NCBI GenBank assembly: GCA_003514205.1 | Contig: DORQ01000232.1 | Location: forward strand, 1-5,316 | Direction of reading: 5' to 3' | DNA: 5,316 nt | DNA from: Acidimicrobiaceae bacterium | GTDB lineage: Bacteria > Actinomycetota > Acidimicrobiia > Acidimicrobiales > Microtrichaceae | In this document: piece after piece, positions 1 through 5,316 of the stretch | How the letters are laid out: each line of letters opens with the position of its first letter | Position numbering within the stretch: position 1 is the stretch's first letter | Position numbers and translations under genes: made by a program | The notes under the pieces: model-generated | The model's database searches: none | What the model was told of the DNA's origin: nothing | What the model saw: only the letters and a program-made list of their open reading frames with translations

Positions 1-446
1 GATTGATCAGAGGGTTCACCAACACAGATTCTCACCAACGCAGAGGGAGTCTCCGCTTCTGGGGAACTCACGAGAGTTGGAGAATACGTCAGCGTGTAGA
101 TGTCTTCCTGTTCGACCCTGGAAGGCTCACCAACCACCCAATCCGGGCCGAGTTCGTCGAATCGCAGACTCGCGGCAACTGGTCTGTTCGCGGCGGTTGT
201 TGAGACTTGGTTCGAGGTTCCTCCGGTGCCAAGTGTTGTCCCGTTTGGCGAATCCCACAGAGTCGCTATTCCGACAGGGACTGCCACCACAAGTGCGGCG
301 GCAGCTGCCCACAACGCTCCTCGGCCAGCCCGCTGAGGCGCCTTCGCAGGCTGAATCGTTCTGAGCTGCCCGCCAACCGAGTCTCCTCCATGCACCAAGG
401 CGCCCAGCCGTGTGGCGATGTGTTCGTCGAGTTCATCGTGTTTCAT
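1..446 (-). CDS. Single-pass membrane protein, putative anti-sigma factor (partial, C-terminus off left edge)
   Basis: The frame opens with ATG at 446-444 and stays open to the window edge, giving 148 codons with no stop. Residues 1-42 are hydrophilic (begins MKHDELDEHIATRLG) and should be cytoplasmic. Residues about 43-63 form one hydrophobic Ala/Val-rich membrane segment. From about 66 on the chain is Ser/Thr/Gly-rich and then more structured, as expected outside the membrane. The start is supported by GGAGG at 451-455, four bases upstream, and it overlaps the end of the sigma factor gene by 14 bp, implying translational coupling. A short cytoplasmic N-terminus, one membrane pass and an external domain directly after an ECF sigma gene is the classic membrane anti-sigma layout, so that role is inferred. 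No HxxxCxxC zinc anti-sigma motif is present; the only cysteine seen is residue 141, on the external side. It could instead be an unrelated membrane protein. Existence of the gene is secure; function is moderate. Confidence 0.8.
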   Translation of the reverse strand, partial: MKHDELDEHIATRLGALVHGGDSVGGQLRTIQPAKAPQRAGRGALWAAAAALVVAVPVGIATLWDSPNGTTLGTGGTSNQVSTTAANRPVAASLRFDELGPDWVVGEPSRVEQEDIYTLTYSPTLVSSPEAETPSALVRICVGEPSDQ

Positions 447-996
447 TAGCCCTCCAGGTTGTGTTGTTCCCAAACGTGAGTTGATTTCGCAAATGCGCAC
501 GGCCCCTCGACAGATGGACTTTCGTCGCCGAGACGGAGCAATTCAGGTGCTCGGAGATCTCCTTCAACGGAAGGTCGTAGACGTAGTGCAACAGCACTGC
601 ACCACGTTGGTGAGGCGAGAGCGCTTTGAGCGCCGCGGTCAGCTCGGGATCAGTGAGATCGCTATCGATCTCCCCGCTTCGTCGAGTCGACTCCTGCGCG
701 GCAACTCGGTTCGACACCACCTGCCGCCGAGATCTGTTGCGCTTCTCATTGAGCGCACGACGAAAGGCTGCGGTTCGAAGCCACCCCGCCACGTTCGCGA
801 TCTGTGTCGGATCAGGCACGGCTGAAAGCGACGCGAACGCTTCCGAAACGATGTCCTCGGCGGCTCCTCGATCCTGCAGGATCGTGGTGACCATCGCGAC
901 AATCGGCGCCCACTCCCGGCGATAGACGTCATCGAAATCAAGCATCCCGCGCCCTGTCCTTTCAGGATCGAGGAAGACTATCCGGGGCAGGCTCAT
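433..996 (-). CDS. ECF-type RNA polymerase sigma factor (sigma-70 family)
   Basis: The 187-residue product has the two-domain ECF layout. Region 2 lies at about 21-90: FDDVYRREWAPIV, then the region 2.2 core AEDIVSEAFASL (46-57), then a region 2.4-like stretch GWLRTAAFRRALNEKRNRSRR that would read the -10 element. Region 4 lies at about 119-172: LKALSPHQRGAVLLHYVYDLPLKEISEHLNCSVSATKVHLSRGRAHLR, with the helix-turn-helix that contacts the -35 element. There is no region 1 or 3, as usual for ECF sigmas. It directs core polymerase to a specific regulon, usually including its own operon. It starts 2 bp after the acetyltransferase stop and its 3' end overlaps the membrane-protein gene. The start is uncertain: Met18 at 945 (MLDFDDVYRREW, 170 residues) looks more like a usual ECF N-terminus and has GGACAGGG upstream, while the ATG at 996 has only a distant G-run. 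The exact ECF subgroup cannot be assigned by eye. Confidence 0.93.
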   Translation of the reverse strand: MSLPRIVFLDPERTGRGMLDFDDVYRREWAPIVAMVTTILQDRGAAEDIVSEAFASLSAVPDPTQIANVAGWLRTAAFRRALNEKRNRSRRQVVSNRVAAQESTRRSGEIDSDLTDPELTAALKALSPHQRGAVLLHYVYDLPLKEISEHLNCSVSATKVHLSRGRAHLRNQLTFGNNTTWRANETR

Positions 997-998
997 GA

Positions 999-1865
999 TC
1001 AGTACGACCCCCGGGGATGGCCATCGGTTAACGCATCATCGGAGTTTTCTCCAGAAATGATGTTGGCGAAGGCACTCACCAGGCTCGGTTCGATTGCGTG
1101 CCAGCGATCACGGTGGATCGCGATGAGGTGACGATCCCAGGTTCGGCCGTCGTAGAGATCATGATCACGCAACCGTCCCTCAACCTCGAAGTAGACCCCG
1201 TCCCCGCTTTCGAACTGCTTCCAGTTCCATCCTGGAATTGAGGCCACGACCTTTCTGAGCCCGAAGGTCCCAATGATGTAAGACACAAACATGGCAACTC
1301 CTTCGAATACCTCCAACAGATGCCCTTGGCCCGGATGTTGATCCCTGAGTCCCAGAACCGAGATCTCGGCATGGCCATCAATCGGTGAGTAGTGCGACAT
1401 CGTCAGGAGCCCAACTGGGGTGGGCTCACCAATTCGAGTGACAATCAGTTGGCAATGCGATCCCATTGAGATCGCATCACCGACAGCGTCAGGAGCGATC
1501 GTTTGGCCACGGCCTGGCCATCGATATGAGGAGGCAGGCGAGTTCGCTGCGTGGTAGATCGGGCCATAGTCAAGTTGGGGAACGATCGGCCGCAACTCCA
1601 TTCGTCTCGTTCGCCGTGGCCAATCCGGACAGGTGCTCTGCTCCACAGAGTCAGCGCCTCGCGGTCTCCAGGCGGAGAGGTCCTCGACCGTGTCGACGGC
1701 CTCGAGCAACTCCTCCGGAAGAGGTCCGTTGGAGAGAAGCCCGACGAGCAGCTGTCCTCGCAGGAGACGATCGCCTTCGCAGAGGTCGCGGATCGACGTC
1801 TGGGGATTCAGATCACCAAGTTTTTCGAGCTGGCTAGGTGGGATTTGGGATTCAGTCATGGTCAT
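999..1865 (-). CDS. GNAT family N-acetyltransferase (RimJ/RimL-like) with N-terminal extension
   Basis: The 288-residue protein carries a GNAT fold at about 89-256. Visible landmarks are the opening strand MELRPI, the central strands PVGLLTMSHY and GHAEISVLGL, the acetyl-CoA pyrophosphate-binding motif QxxGxG as QHPGQG (176-181), the following helix, FGLRKVVASIPGWN, and the typical RimJ/RimL-like ending GVYFEVEGRLRDHDLYDGRTWDRHLIAIHRDRW (224-255). It should transfer an acetyl group from acetyl-CoA to an amine on a protein N-terminus, small molecule or peptide; the substrate cannot be read. Residues 1-88 precede the domain and match nothing I recognise; they are acidic with a leucine-rich stretch (LLRGQLLVGLLSNGPLPEELLEAV, about 34-57). 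The start at 1865 is set by AAGGAG eight bases upstream, so the extension is genuine. It follows the hydrolase by 67 bp and is 2 bp from the sigma factor, suggesting co-transcription. It probably acts in the cytoplasm. Confidence 0.88.
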   Translation of the reverse strand: MTMTESQIPPSQLEKLGDLNPQTSIRDLCEGDRLLRGQLLVGLLSNGPLPEELLEAVDTVEDLSAWRPRGADSVEQSTCPDWPRRTRRMELRPIVPQLDYGPIYHAANSPASSYRWPGRGQTIAPDAVGDAISMGSHCQLIVTRIGEPTPVGLLTMSHYSPIDGHAEISVLGLRDQHPGQGHLLEVFEGVAMFVSYIIGTFGLRKVVASIPGWNWKQFESGDGVYFEVEGRLRDHDLYDGRTWDRHLIAIHRDRWHAIEPSLVSAFANIISGENSDDALTDGHPRGSY

Positions 1866-1873
1866 TTCATGTG

Positions 1874-1879
1874 CTCCTT
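1874..1879 (-). promoter_or_regulatory. Ribosome binding site of the acetyltransferase gene
   Basis: AAGGAG on the minus strand lies eight bases before the ATG at 1865-1863. Three ATGs cluster here. The one at 1870 is only three bases from the site and hits TGA after two codons. The one at 1859 is the third codon of the called frame. Spacing therefore selects 1865. Confidence 0.7.
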
Positions 1880-1932
1880 GTTTGCTACTACGAGAGAAGA
1901 ATGGGAGGTGGTGGGCACCATCTCGGCGCGTT

Positions 1933-3276
1933 CTAGGGCGCTGGCTTGGTCACGCATGGCCCGTTCGGGTCCAACTCGATTCGTATCGAGTCGTGAACGA
2001 CGTTGGCCCGCTCAACCTCGACAAGACCTGGGAGATCCGTCAGCCAGGTACGCTGCAACGAAGGGGTCAAGAGTGGGTCATCAGGGTTGATGATCACACA
2101 CCCCGAAGCGCCAGTCGGGAGGAGATTCATCCCTCCAGCCGCGGAGTGACGACATGCGGAGTACCACCGAAGAAGCAGCTGCTCAGCCGTGCTCACAAAC
2201 CTTGAGTCTCCTACAGGACCCTCAGCGTTCTTCCCTTCAAGTTGGTATCCCGAGCACACACCCATGAGGTGCGCAAGAACGGCGAGACCGAGATCCTTGT
2301 CACCAAATCGCTGCTCAGCAAGGAACGCTTGCTGAGCAATCACGGAGTCCCCGCGCTCGTCGTTCGGTGTCTGCACGTCTGCGAGCATCGACTTCACCAG
2401 AGCGTCTTCAGCTGCGCCCGGACGCATGCCAACCAACGCCACCACTGCGTCAAGCCCCGCTACTTCCCGGCCGTCGACTTCGAAACGCATGTGTTCGAGC
2501 GCATCCGCCAGATCAAGCTGACACGCCTCGACGCAACCGAGCGCTGCCAGCCGATTCGCCAGCCCAAAGCTCATCGACCTGGCCAGATCTCGCACGCTTC
2601 CCGAGGAGGTCGATGGTGCGGGGCCAACAAGGACAAGGTGATTCGGCCGAGCCATCGACGCAGCTGTTGCGGCCAGCCGGGCGGCGCCGAATGATCGCCC
2701 GACAAGTACAACCTGCGTCTTCTCGTCGCCCACCATTGCGAGCAATGCCTCGATCGCGTCCGCCATGCGATCGGGGGTATCGAACCACTCCGCTGAATCG
2801 CATTCCGCTCCCGCCGGGGAGAGTGGCCCGGAGGCCCGGGCCTTCACGGCGGCTGAGTTGACTGCTTGGATGCACCCATTAGAGATCGTTTCGGAGTGTG
2901 ACGCCCACCGTTCACGTATCGCGAAGACCGCATTGGAGTGGTTTGCCACACCCGCATACGTGAGATGTGCGCCCTCAGCGGCGAGAGCTACATCGGCACC
3001 GGGGCCACCGATGTCAAGAATGGTGAGGAAGTCAGGTGCCATCTCGCCTTCGGGTCGAGCCTGCTCAGCATCAATTCGCACAAACTGGACAGAGGTGCCG
3101 TCGATGGGCACTTCCAGACATCGATCACCACACTCAACTTGATAGTCCTTCGCAGGCGGATCAGTGAGCGGCTTGGTCGAAGTACCGCCACCAGAAGGTG
3201 GCTCGCAGGCTCCAACGGCGCTTGCGAGGAGCCCAACAATGAGAATGTTTCGAGAGTGTCGAATCGAGGACCACAT
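1933..3276 (-). CDS. Lipoprotein alpha/beta hydrolase, divergent tripeptidyl-aminopeptidase/proline iminopeptidase-like (S33-type)
   Basis: Read from ATG 3276, the product has 447 residues. It begins with a lipoprotein signal: MWSSIRHSRN, hydrophobic ILIVGLLASAVGA, then Cys24, followed by a Ser/Gly/Thr/Pro linker, so it should be lipid-anchored outside the membrane. The hydrolase body shows the oxyanion-loop GGPG (90-93), the nucleophile elbow GRSFG with Ser195, a C-terminal NPDDPLLTPSLQRTWLTDLPG segment matching the DPxTP acid region of TAP-like proteins (Asp400, or Asp399) and His428 in VVHDS. The triad is therefore complete. This family cleaves short N-terminal peptides or esters; the substrate here is unknown. 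Oddities: the usual His or Pro before GGPG is Ile, and the conserved D-x-RGxGxS strand is degenerate (AIRERWASHSE). The same frame stays open to an ATG at 3384, but that would bury the signal behind 36 extra residues and read through the hairpin. GAAAG eight bases before 3276 is a weak ribosome site. It probably heads the operon with the acetyltransferase and sigma genes. Confidence 0.85.
   Translation of the reverse strand: MWSSIRHSRNILIVGLLASAVGACEPPSGGGTSTKPLTDPPAKDYQVECGDRCLEVPIDGTSVQFVRIDAEQARPEGEMAPDFLTILDIGGPGADVALAAEGAHLTYAGVANHSNAVFAIRERWASHSETISNGCIQAVNSAAVKARASGPLSPAGAECDSAEWFDTPDRMADAIEALLAMVGDEKTQVVLVGRSFGAARLAATAASMARPNHLVLVGPAPSTSSGSVRDLARSMSFGLANRLAALGCVEACQLDLADALEHMRFEVDGREVAGLDAVVALVGMRPGAAEDALVKSMLADVQTPNDERGDSVIAQQAFLAEQRFGDKDLGLAVLAHLMGVCSGYQLEGKNAEGPVGDSRFVSTAEQLLLRWYSACRHSAAGGMNLLPTGASGCVIINPDDPLLTPSLQRTWLTDLPGLVEVERANVVHDSIRIELDPNGPCVTKPAP
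2312..2338. repeat. Perfect 11-bp inverted repeat inside the hydrolase gene
   Basis: TGCTCAGCAAG (2312-2322) and CTTGCTGAGCA (2328-2338) are exact reverse complements separated by five bases (GAACG). It lies in the coding region for AQQAFLAEQ, about two-thirds of the way through the hydrolase. It would form a stable mRNA hairpin. No T-run follows on either strand, so it is not a canonical terminator. Function is unknown and it may be incidental to the Ala/Gln/Leu codons. Confidence 0.6.
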
Positions 3277-3333
3277 AGTTACTACTTTCGAGTTGCGGCA
3301 ACGGTCGCCCACTGCCGGGAGGATCGAGGGCTG

Positions 3334-3370
3334 GGCACTGCACCGCCTTGGGGGAGTTCGGTGCAGTGCC
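3334..3370 (-). terminator. 12-bp hairpin between secreted-protein and hydrolase genes (possible terminator or leader structure)
   Basis: GGCACTGCACCG (3334-3345) and CGGTGCAGTGCC (3359-3370) are perfect reverse complements around a 13-base loop. The hairpin starts 37 bp after the secreted-protein stop and ends 57 bp before the hydrolase start, the right place to end the first transcript or modulate entry into the second. No U-tract follows on the minus strand (next bases CAGCCCTCG), so it would be a non-canonical terminator, an mRNA 3'-end stabiliser or a leader element. The symmetry is certain; the role is inferred. Confidence 0.6.
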
Positions 3371-3407
3371 TTCCCATGACTCACGCCTGTTCGAGTCAGA
3401 GCCGGCT

Positions 3408-4406
3408 CTAGTACGGCGATCCGATCGAAGCTCCCACGCAGTCAGAGACGCTGAATGAGGCGCAGGTTCCATACTGAACGAACGACGCATAGGTCCTATC
3501 GCCCCAGTATGGAATCTGTCCCTGGCCAGTCTTCACAGCGATCATGAAGGCCGTGTCCTTCGTCTTGCCACGATCACTGAACCACCAGTTGCCCTTGAAC
3601 TGGACGCCGATCTTGCCCGGCTTCGTCGCATCAACAGTTCCAAGCAGGTCTGCGCCCCCGCCCCCGATGTTGAGCTGAGCACCAATGGGCGTGTTGATGA
3701 GCAGCGCCGAGCCGCTGTCGCTCGACACTGCCGAACGCGGCGCCCAATCCTCGAGACCCTTGAATCGACTTTCAGTCCCCGGTGATGGGTAGGACCAAAG
3801 TTGGATCTTGCCGACCTGCCAGTTGGTGAGGCCCCCGAACGAGTTCCGATCAGGGAAGGCTGTTGCCCATCGCTTGTAGAGCCAGTGGTCCCCATAGGTG
3901 TCGTTGGGGTCCTCTGCCATCTTCTGCTTCTGGTAACACCATGTGATTGAGTTCGTGTCGCTGGTCGCCGTCTGACCGGTGTAACACGCAGTCGGAGAAT
4001 ACAACCAGTACGAGCCAAACCCGATCGGCGCAGCCTGAACACCGAGTGTGTCATTGGTTTCAACGCTCAAGGCTGTCGTCGCGTTAGTAGTCGCGGTCGG
4101 CGCTGCCTCGTCAAAGGAGGCGTTCTTGATGCCACCCTTTGGTCCAGCTATTGCTCCGCCTCGAATCTGGCGTTCCTCCAACGAGGACGGGTCGATGTAC
4201 ACGCCCTTCGCTCGGAGTTCCTCAACCAAGCGCGTCTTGAGTCGCTTGGGCGTTTGCTTTTGATTCGCATTCGGGGCATCACTGTTCGGCGGCGGCGCTG
4301 CCGATGCGAGTGGTGATCCGATCATCGCCGCAACAGCTGAGGCCGAAATGGCCACCCCTGCTCGGCGAACAGCATTGCGCCGGAGTCGGCGCTGCATATT
4401 GCTCAT
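3408..4406 (-). CDS. Secreted protein of unknown function (four Cys, Trp-rich)
   Basis: The 332-residue product starts with an export signal: a very basic n-region (MSNMQRRLRRNAVRRAG), a hydrophobic stretch VAISASAVAAMIGSPL, and a likely signal peptidase I site at ASA-APPP (around 36/37). The paired arginines are not a good Tat motif, so Sec export is more likely. After it come a Pro/Asn linker, a charged helix-like segment (KRLKTRLVEELRAKGVYIDPSSLEERQ, about 54-80), a Thr/Ala-rich linker (about 101-113) and a C-terminal domain from about 125 rich in Trp, Tyr, Gly and Ser, probably beta-rich. The four cysteines (141, 157, 315, 323) are all in that domain and suit two disulfides in an extracellular protein. 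No enzyme motif or family is recognised. AAGGAGG six bases upstream fixes the start at 4406. It is flanked by gaps of 211 and 131 bp and may be its own transcription unit. The export prediction is strong; function is unknown. Confidence 0.85.
   Translation of the reverse strand: MSNMQRRLRRNAVRRAGVAISASAVAAMIGSPLASAAPPPNSDAPNANQKQTPKRLKTRLVEELRAKGVYIDPSSLEERQIRGGAIAGPKGGIKNASFDEAAPTATTNATTALSVETNDTLGVQAAPIGFGSYWLYSPTACYTGQTATSDTNSITWCYQKQKMAEDPNDTYGDHWLYKRWATAFPDRNSFGGLTNWQVGKIQLWSYPSPGTESRFKGLEDWAPRSAVSSDSGSALLINTPIGAQLNIGGGGADLLGTVDATKPGKIGVQFKGNWWFSDRGKTKDTAFMIAVKTGQGQIPYWGDRTYASFVQYGTCASFSVSDCVGASIGSPY
3447..3470 (-). promoter_or_regulatory. Candidate ECF-type promoter (GGAACC-N14-CGTC)
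   Basis: On the minus strand GGAACC (3470-3465) and CGTC (3450-3447) are separated by 14 bases, close to the GGAAC / CGTC pattern recognised by many ECF sigma factors. It sits inside the 3' end of the secreted-protein gene. A start about seven bases downstream (near 3440) would give a leader of roughly 160 bases before the hydrolase ATG, with the 12-bp hairpin inside it. No other GGAAC I found on the minus strand has a suitably spaced CGTC. ECF sigmas often drive their own operon, but this assignment is a motif match only. Confidence 0.3.
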
Positions 4407-4412
4407 AGCTGT

Positions 4413-4419
4413 CCTCCTT
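4413..4419 (-). promoter_or_regulatory. Strong ribosome binding site of the secreted-protein gene
   Basis: AAGGAGG on the minus strand is six bases from the ATG at 4406-4404, the best Shine-Dalgarno match in the window. It favours this ATG over the fourth-codon ATG and suggests high translation. Confidence 0.75.
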
Positions 4420-4617
4420 CTCGCCGCAAACCTTGCGACGGGGACTGACAGTACGAACCACCTTTCCGTCAGTAAATGGGGACCAGTATCCAGCCATTTC
4501 GCCGGGGAGAGGTCCCCATGGGGTCAGGCGCGATCTGGCCGATACGGTAAGGCAGACTGGGGAAAGCATTGACCGAATCGCGCTGTTCGACTTCTGATGC
4601 ATGCCCCGAATGGGACG

Positions 4618-5316
4618 CTACGGCTCCAGTAACGGAGCGCCCAGGAATCCGCGCAGCAGGCTCTCCACCTGGGAGGAGGGCAAGGTGGATCCACCGTCCA
4701 ACACGATGTTTTGGCCAGTCAGATAACTGGCTGCGGGCGACAACAGGAACGACACCACCGACGCCACCTCCTCCGCACTACCAATTCGGCCAATCGGAGT
4801 CGCGGCCCCAACTGAAGCAGACAGCGTTGCCTGTTCATGGATCACTGCGTTCAGCGGCGTCGCGATGAATCCCGGCGATACGCAATTCACTCGCACATTC
4901 GGTGCCCACTCGAGAGCGGCCGATGCAGTCAGCGCGATCACGCCAGCCTTTGCAGCGCTATACGGACCCTCACCAAAGGTCGGCCGAACTCCCGAAACCG
5001 ACGCAATGGTCACCGCCGACCCCTTCGACTCGCGCAAGGCCGGCAGCGCTGCGACCAAGGTGAAATAGGTGCCGTGGAGATTGACTGAGACGACGCGATC
5101 GAATTCCTCCGTGGTGTAGTCCTCCAGTCGCTTGAGATTCCCGACCCCAGCGTTTGCAACCACGCCATCGAGCCCGCCGAGATGTTCGACCGCTGTCTCC
5201 ACCGCGCCAAGAATCGAGTCTCGATCAGCAACGTTCGCCGCCAGGGTCTTCACCCCCAACTCGGCACTCACACGTTCCAAACCCGCCTTGTCTCGATCGA
5301 TCACCACGATCTGGGC
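4618..5316 (-). CDS. Short-chain dehydrogenase/reductase (SDR), partial, N-terminus off right edge
   Basis: The frame is open to the window edge, so the GTG at 5307 is an internal valine, not the start. 232 residues are visible, beginning AQIVVIDRDKAGLERV, which is the second Rossmann strand. The missing part, roughly 25-35 residues, should hold the glycine-rich TGxxxGxG nucleotide-binding loop. Numbering from the edge, the motifs are NAG (55-57) in VVANAGVG, the catalytic Asn79 in SVNLHGTYF, Ser106 in TIASVSG, and YSAAK with Tyr119 and Lys123, so the classical tetrad is complete. VNCVSPGFIATPL and YLTGQNIVLDGGST follow as usual. Asp7 after the second strand favours NAD(H) over NADP(H). These are cytoplasmic oxidoreductases acting on alcohols or ketones; the substrate is not readable. 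About 20 residues follow the normal GGS end (LPSSQVESLLRGFLGAPLLEP), a modest extension. It is 211 bp from the next gene and not obviously linked to it. Confidence 0.93.
   Translation of the reverse strand, partial: AQIVVIDRDKAGLERVSAELGVKTLAANVADRDSILGAVETAVEHLGGLDGVVANAGVGNLKRLEDYTTEEFDRVVSVNLHGTYFTLVAALPALRESKGSAVTIASVSGVRPTFGEGPYSAAKAGVIALTASAALEWAPNVRVNCVSPGFIATPLNAVIHEQATLSASVGAATPIGRIGSAEEVASVVSFLLSPAASYLTGQNIVLDGGSTLPSSQVESLLRGFLGAPLLEP

Noticed and set aside
16..44. Direct repeat TCACCAAC(A/G)CAGA at 16-28 and 32-44, with a third TCACCAAC near 125
   Set aside because: It lies inside coding sequence, has only two near-complete copies and a 16-base period out of frame with codons; no array structure.
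412..825. Plus-strand open frame of 137 codons opposite the sigma factor gene
   Set aside because: It is antisense to a clear sigma-70 gene and its translation is Arg/Ser-rich with no domain; it is a GC-driven shadow frame.
1009..1025. Adjacent palindromes CCCCGGGG and GATGGCCATC just upstream of the sigma start
   Set aside because: They are short, GC-rich and within the end of the acetyltransferase gene; such palindromes are expected by chance.
1551..2205. Plus-strand open frames of 179 and 190 codons opposite the acetyltransferase and hydrolase
   Set aside because: They have no recognisable motifs and overlap two well-supported minus-strand genes.
3296..3317. CGGCA/TGCCG inverted repeat next to the 12-bp hairpin
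   Set aside because: Only five pairs with a 12-base loop; not distinguishable from background.
4504..4523. Overlapping small symmetries GGGGA-GAGG-TCCCC and CCCCATGGGG in the gap before the secreted-protein gene
   Set aside because: Stems are only five pairs, with no T-run, too weak to call a terminator or operator.
4407..4617. Search for a promoter of the secreted-protein gene (GATACT and GGAAAG-like hexamers on the minus strand)
   Set aside because: No -35/-10 pair with acceptable spacing was convincing, so no promoter is called in this gap.

Overview
The window is a compact bacterial segment, GC-rich by eye (around 60%), with every supportable gene on the minus strand. Well-spaced Shine-Dalgarno sites, a lipoprotein signal, an Arg/Ala-rich secretion signal and the ECF sigma factor arrangement suit a high-GC Gram-positive, that is, an actinobacterium. 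An acidimicrobial lineage is possible, but this is a low-confidence guess because no rRNA or other taxonomic marker is present.

In transcription order (right to left) the window holds the following. (1) 4618-5316: the C-terminal 232 residues of an NAD(P)-dependent short-chain dehydrogenase/reductase whose start lies beyond the right edge. (2) 4407-4617: a 211-bp intergenic gap that should carry the next gene's promoter, although none is convincing. (3) 3408-4406: a secreted protein of unknown function with a signal peptide, four cysteines in the mature part and many tryptophans. (4) 3277-3407: a 131-bp gap with a perfect 12-bp inverted repeat. (5) 1933-3276: a predicted lipoprotein alpha/beta hydrolase related to the tripeptidyl-aminopeptidase/proline iminopeptidase group. 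(6) 999-1865: a GNAT N-acetyltransferase with an unrecognised N-terminal extension of about 90 residues. (7) 433-996: an ECF RNA polymerase sigma factor. (8) 1-446: the N-terminal 148 residues of a single-pass membrane protein that overlaps the sigma gene by 14 bp and runs off the left edge, probably its anti-sigma factor.

Genes 5-8 are spaced like one operon (67-bp gap, 2-bp gap, 14-bp overlap). The inference is a cell-envelope signalling unit in which the sigma factor is held by the membrane protein and transcribed with a surface-anchored hydrolase and an acetyltransferase. An ECF-like promoter motif, GGAACC-N14-CGTC, lies about 170 bp upstream of the hydrolase start, inside the 3' end of the secreted-protein gene. 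If it is real it would drive the operon through a leader containing the 12-bp hairpin. The SDR gene looks unrelated. No RNA genes, mobile elements, CRISPR arrays or plus-strand genes were found.
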